Below are positions 58,327 to 64,000 of a stretch of 64,000 nucleotides of DNA, in pieces. Location of the stretch: NCBI RefSeq assembly GCF_016859125.1, contig NZ_CP069338.1:558001-622000 (forward strand), in the 5' to 3' direction. Position 1 is the first letter of the stretch, and the number at the start of each line of letters is the position of its first letter. Made by a program: the position numbers and the translations under genes. The stretch is from Archangium violaceum (lineage in GTDB: Bacteria; Myxococcota; Myxococcia; Myxococcales; Myxococcaceae). The notes under the pieces were generated by a model. That model saw nothing but the letters and a program-made list of their open reading frames with translations. It was not told the origin of the DNA and ran no database searches.

Positions 58327-59325
58327 TCAGAGCGAGAACTCGGCCCCGAGGGAGAGACCCAGGCGGAGGGCCATGGTGCTCCAGTTCTTGTTGAAATCGA
58401 GCCCGGAGATCTCCTGGCTCGTGGCGAAGAGGTACTGCTGCTCCACCTGCGCGAGCACGTCCGCGCGCAGCCAGATGCGCTCGGACATCCGCCGCCGCCC
58501 TCCCACGGAGGGACCCAGCAGCCAGCCCACGCGCGGCACGCTCCACACGCTCACGCCCTGCTCCTGGAGCCGGTGGATCTCCGCCGAGAACTCACGGCCG
58601 GGCACCAGGAAGGACAGCCCCGCGCGCCCCCCGAAGACGACCTCCGTCTTGTCGGCCACCGGCAGGCCGTACTCCCCGGAGGCGAATACCTCGTTCAGAA
58701 TGCCGAAGCCGAACTGCCGTCCTCCGCCCGCGGCGTAGTTGCCGAAGATGCGCAGGCCACCGCCCACCCGCAGCCGCTCGCTCACCGAGGGCACCGGCGT
58801 GGTCAGCCAGGCCGTGGCCGACAGGAAGCCCGCGCTCGAGTATTCGAAGGACTCGTCCCGGAGCGAGGTGTTGATGCCCTGCGAGCCATTCATCCGCGCG
58901 CTCTCCAGGAAGAGGTCCGGCCCCACGCCGATGCGCATCGGGCCGGAAGCGGCCGAGGCCGCTGGCGAGGAAGCACGTGCCGCGGAAGTGGAACGAGGCG
59001 CCGGAGCGGGCCGGAGCGCCGGGGCGGCCTTCGCCTCCAGGGCCGGCTTGGACGCCACGATGGGAGCGGGCTCCTCGGCGGCCTTCGCCTCCGTGGCGGG
59101 CCCGGGCAAGGGCGCGAGAGGAGATTCCTCCGGCTGCGCGGCCGAGGACTTCTTGGACGCGCTCGTCTTCGCCTTGGACGACCTCGATGCCTTCGATGTC
59201 TTGGATGACCTGGACGGAGCGGCCTGGCTCACCGGAGCGGCGAACACCAGCAGCGCGGAGAGGATGCCGCAGCAGACTCGAGGGAACGACTGGAACAGGT
59301 GGCGCGAGCGGAGGGGAAGCGGCAC
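58327..59325 (-). CDS. Outer-membrane beta-barrel-like protein with Ala/Lys/Ser-rich linker
   Basis: A 332-residue exported protein. A signal peptide ends near SQAAP. About 90 residues of Ser/Lys/Ala/Pro-rich low-complexity sequence follow, able to cross peptidoglycan. The C-terminal 200 residues alternate polar and hydrophobic residues and end in LSLGAEFSL, consistent with a small outer-membrane barrel. First gene of the four-gene operon and 29 bases before the next. It may be the outer-membrane component of this group. Confidence 0.75.
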   Translation of the reverse strand: MPLPLRSRHLFQSFPRVCCGILSALLVFAAPVSQAAPSRSSKTSKASRSSKAKTSASKKSSAAQPEESPLAPLPGPATEAKAAEEPAPIVASKPALEAKAAPALRPAPAPRSTSAARASSPAASAASGPMRIGVGPDLFLESARMNGSQGINTSLRDESFEYSSAGFLSATAWLTTPVPSVSERLRVGGGLRIFGNYAAGGGRQFGFGILNEVFASGEYGLPVADKTEVVFGGRAGLSFLVPGREFSAEIHRLQEQGVSVWSVPRVGWLLGPSVGGRRRMSERIWLRADVLAQVEQQYLFATSQEISGLDFNKNWSTMALRLGLSLGAEFSL

Positions 59326-59370
59326 GGGAGACTCGGGTGCAGGGGAGACAGACCGCTTGATTCTACTTCA

Positions 59371-59410
59371 AAATGACCCTCCTTCCGGTCTCGCGGACAC
59401 GGAAGGAGGG
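59371..59410 (-). terminator. Intrinsic terminator after the MXAN_6652-family gene
   Basis: CCCTCCTTCCG and CGGAAGGAGGG form a perfect 11-bp stem (extended by GTC/GAC inside) 16 bases past the stop. TCATTTT follows on the minus strand. It separates this gene from the four-gene operon downstream. Confidence 0.75.
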
Positions 59411-59426
59411 AAGAACCACGCAAGAC

Positions 59427-60074
59427 TCAGTCGCGACGACGGCGGAGCAGCGTCATGCCACCGGCGATCAGGGAGAGCAGCATCACCGGCGAACCCCCGG
59501 TGGTGGAGCAACCACCGTTGTCATCGTCACCACCACCGTCACCACCACCACCATTGCCATCGCCATCGCCCGAGGAGCCACCCGTGATGTTCACGGTCAG
59601 CGACGTGGTCGCGGCCCCGTCCAGGGTGGAGTTGCCGTCACCGTTGACCGAGTTGCCAGCGCCGAAGATCGTGACCTTGCCCCCGGTCTGGGGCGCCACC
59701 AGCAGGAAGTCGAAGATGATCTCTCCGCTGGTAGGGGACCGCGGCGCGGAGTGGGTGAGCTCGTCCCCCACCTTTTTCGTGCCCGTGCTTTCCCGCAGCG
59801 ACGCCGCCGCGTTGTCGACGGCCACGTTGAACCCACCCTTCTGCCCGGGACCACCACGGATGATGAGCTTGTACACCTGCGTCGCACCCGCTGCGATCGA
59901 CGTGGGACCCTCGATCTCCACCGTGGGCGCGGAACCACCCGTGTGGCAGAAGGAGCAGGTCTGCGTTGAGGTCTTGCCCGAGTAGCCGGTCATGCCGGTG
60001 GAATTGGCAAGGGCCGGGGAGGACAGCAGGCACAGCGAGAGCACTCCAGCAGCACCGTACGACGAGAACTTCAT
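59427..60074 (-). CDS. MXAN_6652-family surface-anchored protein
   Basis: A 215-residue exported protein with a signal peptide (SLCLLSSPALA) and a near-perfect ribosome site (GGAGGT). A CSFCHTGG motif lies just after the signal, followed by a beta-rich choice-of-anchor-V-type domain (VEIEGPTSIAAGATQVYKLIIRGG), a Gly/Asp linker and a C-terminal CSTTGGSPVMLLSLIAGGMTLLRRRRD. That tail is a MYXO-CTERM-like anchor. The CxxCH could bind heme, but one copy in a small beta protein may instead be structural. Confidence 0.88.
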   Translation of the reverse strand: MKFSSYGAAGVLSLCLLSSPALANSTGMTGYSGKTSTQTCSFCHTGGSAPTVEIEGPTSIAAGATQVYKLIIRGGPGQKGGFNVAVDNAAASLRESTGTKKVGDELTHSAPRSPTSGEIIFDFLLVAPQTGGKVTIFGAGNSVNGDGNSTLDGAATTSLTVNITGGSSGDGDGNGGGGDGGGDDDNGGCSTTGGSPVMLLSLIAGGMTLLRRRRD

Positions 60075-60214
60075 ACGACCTCCATGAGTGAAGGTTCTCT
60101 TTTTAACTCGCTTTTCCCCGTCCTCCCATGACCCCCTGACACACCGCGTAGGACACAACTCCGTGACGCCAACCGTGGGAGCGAAGAAGATCGCTGTGGC
60201 CGTAACTCTCCGTC

Positions 60215-60927
60215 TCACGGCTGCCGGGTGAAGTCGCAGACCGCCACCGTTCCGCCATCCTCGGTCATGCCCCCCTCCGGACAGGAGGCGGTGCCCCCGT
60301 CGGGCCTGGAGTACGTCTTCGGATAGCGGGTGTGCGCGGTGCGCAGCGTGTACCCGGCCGCGCCGTAATCCGTGCGCTCCACGCCGCTCACGGCCACCTC
60401 GAGGATGCCGCCTTTGAGGAAGCGCGGCTCCAGACAGGCGCAGGCATAGGGCTGAACCGTCACCTTGGTTCCACCGTCTCGGACGAGGGAAGAAGAAGGT
60501 GAAGGTGTCCACGTCGGTGGGCACGGCGTCGTAGTCCGCGGGGCCACGCACGCCCTGCCCCTTCGTCGGATCATTTCCGACGAGCCGGCCCAGGCCATGG
60601 GAGATGGAGCCCTTCACCTCGTAGGCATCTCCCGTGGGTGGCGCGGGGAAGGTCAGGGCTTCATCTCCACCTCCAGGCGGTAGTCCTTGTCGTCCGCCCA
60701 GCGCGTGCCCTCGTCCTGGACGAGGAAGTAGTAGCGAACGGAGGAGCCGTGCGGGGGCACCGGCAACATGCCCTCGAAGTTGCGCAAGGACCGGGGTCGC
60801 GGGGATTGTAGAACCCAGCCCACGCGGCGAGTGAAGAGCCCGCGGTCCACACCCGGACGTTCCAGATTCTCTGGGATGCCCACAAGTCGGTCGGGTGAGG
60901 GTATGGTGGTTGCCGGACCCCGTTCAC
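60215..60927 (-). pseudogene. Frameshifted gene for an unknown exported-type protein
   Basis: Coherent protein-like sequence continues across three minus-strand frames. From the 5' side: WNVRVWTAGSSLAAWAGFYN or the overlapping frame through LRNFEGMLPVPPHGSSVRYY, then DDKDYRLEVEMK. After a stop the next frame reads ALTFPAPPTGDAYEVKGSIS and ADYDAVPTDVDTFTFFFPR. The last reads DGGTKVTVQPYACACLEPRF and ends VAVCDFTRQP. At least two indels, near 60655 and 60490, and possibly a third near 60790, are needed. Each lies at a short homopolymer or triplet run. The parent family is not recognised. Confidence 0.7.
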
Positions 60928-60944
60928 ACCCGCCGGCCCTCCGC

Positions 60945-62192
60945 ATGTACCTGCGCAGCCTCACGCTCCAGAACCTCAAGCTCCTGAGGGATGTCGCCAT
61001 CTCCTTCACCCGCGCGGATGGGGAGATCCGGCCATGGACCGTCTTCGTCGGGGAGAACGGGCTGGGAAAGACAGCCATCCTCCAGGCCATCGCGCTCGCC
61101 GCGAGCGGCTCCTCACTGGGCAGCGAGCTCGCGGACGTCACCGCCCTGCCGGACCGGCGCCAGCCCTCCACCGAGCTGATGCTGATCGGCGCCGAGTTCA
61201 CCTTCGGACAGGAAGGCCACAGGGCCCGGAGCTACCCGGGCCTGGAGCACAAGCACTCGCTCCCGCCCTACGTGCGCAGCTCGATCGCGGCCAAGAACAC
61301 CTGGCGCGAGCTCGTCGGCAGCTCCCGCTACGTGGGCGTCGAGCACACGCAGGTCTTCGACCCCATCCGTGAGGCGCGCCGGACGCAGCTGCCGGGGTGG
61401 TTCGTCGCGGGCTACGGCACGGCGAGGGCCCTGCCCCGCCCCAATGCCATCCAGGGCGAGGGCCTCACGGATCCCATCAAGCAGCGCCTGGTGAACCTCT
61501 TCGATCAGGGCCGTCCGGTCGCCACGGGTTTCGCCGACTTCTTCGAGCCGGCCCAGGCGAAGGCCTACACCCGGGTGCTCAAGCAGGTGCTCCTGCAGGG
61601 CAACCTCCTGCCGGGCGTCGTGGACCTGGAGCTCCAGAGCCATGGCGTCGTGCGGACCCGGCAGGATCTGCTGGAAGCCCACCGCTTCGAGCTCGATCAG
61701 GGCGGCAAGCGCATCCAGATTCCGGCCACGTGGCTGTCCCACGGGTACCAGGGAGCGATCGCCTGGCTCGCGGACCTCATCGGCCACATCCTGCTTGAGG
61801 CGGGCAAGCCGGTGCCACCCGAGAAGATGGAGGGGCTCGTGCTCGTGGACGAGCTCGACCTGCACCTGCACCCGCGTTGGCAGGCCGCGCTCGTGCCCGC
61901 GCTGAAGGCGGTCTTCCCCCGGCTCCAGTTCGTCGCCACGACCCACTCCGCGATGCTGTTGCCGGGGCTGGAGCAGGACGAGGTGCTCGTGCTCCGTCTG
62001 GACGAGGAGGGCAACGTCTACGTCGCCCAGGCACCCGCCTCCCCCTCCTGGCTGACGGGCAGTGAGATCTTCGACGCGTTCTTCGACAGGAAGGGCAAGC
62101 CCACCAGGGGCCCCGCGCCGCGCCAGAAGCCGCCCGCGCCGGAGAAGAAGCAGCGCGCCACCAAGGCCGCGAGCCGCACGAAGCGCAAGTGA
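60945..62192 (+). CDS. Solitary AAA/ABC-type ATPase (RecF/OLD-like head)
   Basis: A 415-residue ATPase of the AAA_21/SMC-like class. Walker A is GENGLGKTAIL near residue 42. An ABC-signature-like WLSHGYQGAIAWLADLIGHIL lies near residue 265, and Walker B with D-loop is VLVDELDLHLHPRWQAALVPALK near 302. The H-switch is FVATTHSAMLLPG. The insert region lacks a long coiled coil and no nuclease (TOPRIM) domain follows. The Lys-rich tail is disordered. Such ATPases often work with a nuclease in defence systems, but here neighbours are a pseudogene and a convergent STAS-like gene, so no partner is visible. Confidence 0.85.
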   Translation: MYLRSLTLQNLKLLRDVAISFTRADGEIRPWTVFVGENGLGKTAILQAIALAASGSSLGSELADVTALPDRRQPSTELMLIGAEFTFGQEGHRARSYPGLEHKHSLPPYVRSSIAAKNTWRELVGSSRYVGVEHTQVFDPIREARRTQLPGWFVAGYGTARALPRPNAIQGEGLTDPIKQRLVNLFDQGRPVATGFADFFEPAQAKAYTRVLKQVLLQGNLLPGVVDLELQSHGVVRTRQDLLEAHRFELDQGGKRIQIPATWLSHGYQGAIAWLADLIGHILLEAGKPVPPEKMEGLVLVDELDLHLHPRWQAALVPALKAVFPRLQFVATTHSAMLLPGLEQDEVLVLRLDEEGNVYVAQAPASPSWLTGSEIFDAFFDRKGKPTRGPAPRQKPPAPEKKQRATKAASRTKRK

Positions 62193-62211
62193 GGGCTGTC
62201 CGCGGGTGCCC

Positions 62212-62247
62212 TCCCTCGCCCTCCGGGAGAGGGTCGGGGTGAGGGTA
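62212..62247 (-). repeat. Dispersed 36-bp palindromic repeat, copy 2
   Basis: On the minus strand it begins TACCCTCACCCCGACCCTCT and matches copy 1 (35471-35506) at 32 of 36 positions. It again lies between two convergent genes, where its hairpin could end transcription from both sides. Confidence 0.75.
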
Positions 62248-62262
62248 CCCCGCGCCCCGGGT

Positions 62263-62715
62263 TCAATCCGCCTGCGAGAAGTAACGATGGATCTCCTCCT
62301 CGTCGGTCGTCACCAGGCGCTTGATGCCATCGTGCCGGGCGTAGCGCTGGATCTGCATCATTCCGACCGTCGTCTGGACGAGCACGCCCACTTTTCGAAA
62401 GCCTCCGAGCCAGCGCGGGCGCATGCGAAGGATGCCGGCTTCGAACTCGGGATCGTTCCGGCCCGGAGCGGCCCGCATATCGGCGATGATCACATACCGG
62501 GCCCGGTCCAGACGATCCAGGGCCTCGCCGAGCTCCATGAAGACGCGATCGAACTCCGACATCGAGGCGAACGGCTTGTCGCTGCGAACGGTGCGGACGA
62601 GGCGCATCCGCTCATCGACATAGACGGTGAAATGCTCGTTCCGGAAGACCTGATTCGGAACGGCGGGAATCTCTCCGGTCGAACCTGGGCGACGCCACGA
62701 AGAAGACTGGGTCAT
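62263..62715 (-). CDS. STAS-like hypothetical protein
   Basis: A 150-residue cytoplasmic protein. After a short variable N terminus it has an alternating beta/alpha pattern (FTVYVDERMRLVRTVRSDKPF, ARYVIIADMRAAPGRNDPEF, FRKVGVLVQTTVGMMQIQRYARHDG) like SpoIIAA/STAS-type domains used by myxobacteria in regulation. No catalytic residues stand out. Confidence in the fold is moderate; function unknown. Confidence 0.65.
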   Translation of the reverse strand: MTQSSSWRRPGSTGEIPAVPNQVFRNEHFTVYVDERMRLVRTVRSDKPFASMSEFDRVFMELGEALDRLDRARYVIIADMRAAPGRNDPEFEAGILRMRPRWLGGFRKVGVLVQTTVGMMQIQRYARHDGIKRLVTTDEEEIHRYFSQAD

Positions 62716-62787
62716 TGATGAAGGGGCTCTCGCTGTTCCGTTGGAGGAACGCTTGCACGGAGAGGGGGACGGAGGGAAGTCCCGGTT

Positions 62788-63642
62788 TCAAGTCCGTGGC
62801 CCCCCCAACATCACGGCCCCGAGCATCACCAGCCCGGCGCCGACGAGCTGCCGCCGTCCCATCCGCTCTCCCTGGAGCGCACCGAGCCCCAGCGCGAACG
62901 CGATGGACGTATTGCGCAGGGTGAGCACGGCCCCTGTCCCACTGCTCACGAGTGCGATGAGCAGCAACGAGAAGGACAGCGTGCACAGGACGCCGGCGGT
63001 GACGAGCAGCAGGGGCCGGGTCATCACCTTGCGGGCCAGCGCGCCCCAACCCGCCTCTTCCCGGCGGCGCATGAGGACGAGCAGGGGAAGGGCCACGCCG
63101 AGCGACAGGGTGAAGAGGGCCGGAGGCTGCGCGCCCGCGCCGAGGGCCCGCTTGTAGCTGAGGTTGAACCCGGCGATGCACGCGGCACACACGATGGCCC
63201 AGAGCACGCCCTCGCCCACCGCGCCCCGCGGCAGCACGAGGTTCATCCCCGCCATGCCCAGGGCCACGGTGGCCGCGCCAGCCACGGACCAGGGCGTGAG
63301 CTGCTCGCCCAACCACAGCACGGACACGGGCCACACGAGCAGCAGCGCCCCACCGCGAGACACCGTGTACGCGAGCCCCAGCGGAGCCCGGCGCAGCGCC
63401 CGCGTGAGCGTGACCAGGTACCCGCTCTCCAGCACGCCGGCCACGAGCGACCAGAGCAGGGCCCCGGACGTGGGGAACGCCGCGCCCTGAAGGCCGAGCG
63501 CCCACAGCCCTCCGCACACCACGGTGACGGCGATGACGCCCACCACGGCGGACTCGGGGTCCTCGTGACGCTTGAGGAGCGCGTTCCACAGCGCATGGAA
63601 GAACGCGGACGACAGCACCAACACCAGCGCGACAGGGCTCAA
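62788..63642 (-). CDS. EamA/DMT-family transporter
   Basis: A 284-residue inner-membrane protein with about ten helices in two EamA-type halves (SAFFHALWNALLKRHEDPESAV, ALRRAPLGLAYTVSRGGALLLVWPVSVLWLGEQLTPWSVAGAATVALGMAGM; then FNLSYKRALGAGAQP and GTGAVLTLRNTSIAFALGLGALQGERMGRRQLVGAGLVMLGAVMLGG). Drug/metabolite transporters of this type export small metabolites. TTG start: GGAG sits five bases upstream, while the open frame further upstream is not membrane-protein-like. Its promoter region is shared with the divergent nitric oxide reductase gene. Confidence 0.82.
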   Translation of the reverse strand: MSPVALVLVLSSAFFHALWNALLKRHEDPESAVVGVIAVTVVCGGLWALGLQGAAFPTSGALLWSLVAGVLESGYLVTLTRALRRAPLGLAYTVSRGGALLLVWPVSVLWLGEQLTPWSVAGAATVALGMAGMNLVLPRGAVGEGVLWAIVCAACIAGFNLSYKRALGAGAQPPALFTLSLGVALPLLVLMRRREEAGWGALARKVMTRPLLLVTAGVLCTLSFSLLLIALVSSGTGAVLTLRNTSIAFALGLGALQGERMGRRQLVGAGLVMLGAVMLGGPRT

Positions 63643-63724
63643 CGCTTCTCCAGGGAATGAGCGCGGAGCGGGCGCCCACCCCACGCACCCTACCTCCCCG
63701 ACGCCTGCTCGCCCGCCCTCCTTC

Positions 63725-63749
63725 AACCATGCATGCCAGATGCATGGTT
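63725..63749. promoter_or_regulatory. NsrR-like nitric-oxide-responsive operator
   Basis: AACCATGCAT-N5-ATGCATGGTT is a perfect 25-bp palindrome. The core ATGCAT-N5-ATGCAT has the same half-site and spacing as the NsrR consensus (AAGATGCATTT-n-AAATGCATCTT). It lies about 130 bases before the nitric oxide reductase start and about 80 bases from the divergent transporter start. NsrR commonly represses NO-detoxification genes and is released by NO. Confidence 0.75.
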
Positions 63750-63771
63750 TGCGGGGCTTCAACCCCGCGAA
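63748..63771. promoter_or_regulatory. Strong hairpin next to the NsrR-like site
   Basis: TTTGCGGGG and CCCCGCGAA (one wobble pair) close a 6-base loop (CTTCAA), abutting the palindrome. It may be in the 5' leader of the reductase mRNA or part of a compound operator. Confidence 0.45.
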
Positions 63772-63881
63772 CGCACCGCTTGCGCGCACGGAGCGTGAGG
63801 GCTCGGGGGAAGGGGCCTGGAACGGGGCTTGCTCTGGGAGGCCCCAACCCACTGACACCCTCCTTTGAGGAGCCCCCGGTC

Positions 63882-64000
63882 ATGCAACACCGCAAGCTCT
63901 GGCTCGGCCTAGGCCTCGTCGTCCTCCTTTCCTTCCTGGTGCTGGGAGGCCAGGGAGTCCGCATCTCGCGCACGCTGCCACCCATCCCCGAGAAGGTGAT
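63882..64000 (+). CDS. Probable quinol-type nitric oxide reductase, 5' fragment
   Basis: Only the first 39 residues are in the window. They comprise a basic start, one membrane helix (LWLGLGLVVLLSFLVLGGQG) and then VRISRTLPPIPEKV. A first helix leading to a PPIPEKV-type motif is typical of the single-subunit quinol-dependent nitric oxide reductase, which reduces NO to N2O. GAGGAG lies nine bases upstream of the ATG. The NsrR-like palindrome upstream supports the call. The remaining roughly 720 residues are outside the window, so the heme/iron ligands cannot be checked. Confidence 0.65.
   Translation, partial: MQHRKLWLGLGLVVLLSFLVLGGQGVRISRTLPPIPEKV

Overview
The window is high-GC DNA from a myxobacterium, most likely suborder Cystobacterineae (Myxococcus/Archangium/Cystobacter relatives). 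This rests on several lineage markers: a DUF2378/TIGR02265 protein, a MYXO-CTERM sorting tail, an MXAN_6652-family anchored protein, Myxococcus-type cysteine-rich repeats, an FHA-fused sigma-54 activator, a eukaryote-like Ser/Thr kinase, and an infC gene that appears to start at an AUC codon as described for Myxococcus xanthus dsg. It reads as ordinary chromosome; no tRNA, rRNA, insertion sequence, prophage or CRISPR array was seen.

Layout. 1-4 kb: the 3'-truncated DNA ligase D gene and acetyl-CoA synthetase. 4-9.4 kb: a tightly overlapped trio (CHASE2 adenylate cyclase, SH3-like secreted protein, M48 metalloprotease lipoprotein) facing an orphan branched-chain amino-acid-type binding protein. 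9.5-13.9 kb: an iron module in which Fur-box-like sites flank a DUF3325-DUF3649-PepSY operon and a convergent TonB-dependent siderophore receptor. 14-20.4 kb: a decayed gene, AUC-start infC, a phospholipase D/cardiolipin synthase, an FHA membrane protein and two WYL regulators, all on the minus strand. 20.7-26.5 kb: proB, hflX, gpsA and small secreted or membrane proteins. 26.5-31 kb: a DeoR regulator with an MFS transporter, divergent from a two-component system.

31-49 kb is rich in exported proteins: a barrel-ended protein, propeller and Kelch lipoproteins, an M19-like dipeptidase with a cysteine-rich tail, a double amidohydrolase lipoprotein and a MYXO-CTERM propeller protein. Among them lie an FHA-sigma-54 activator and an EAD1-trypsin protein of the kind found in bacterial conflict systems. 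49-53.7 kb holds a DUF2378 protein, a Ser/Thr kinase with TPR-like repeats and an MtaD-type deaminase. 53.7-60 kb is a four-gene export-related operon (outer-membrane protein, DUF1549/DUF1800-like lipoprotein, Tat-exported DUF1501 protein, cytochrome-c-like lipoprotein) followed by an MXAN_6652-family protein. 60-64 kb holds a multiply frameshifted pseudogene, a solitary AAA ATPase, a STAS-like protein, an EamA transporter and the first codons of a probable quinol-type nitric oxide reductase preceded by an NsrR-like palindrome.

The signals most worth follow-up are the NsrR-like palindrome upstream of the nitric oxide reductase, the AUC start of infC with a leader hairpin, the EAD1-trypsin protein, the four-gene DUF1501 operon, the Fur-flanked iron module and a 36-bp dispersed repeat present twice.
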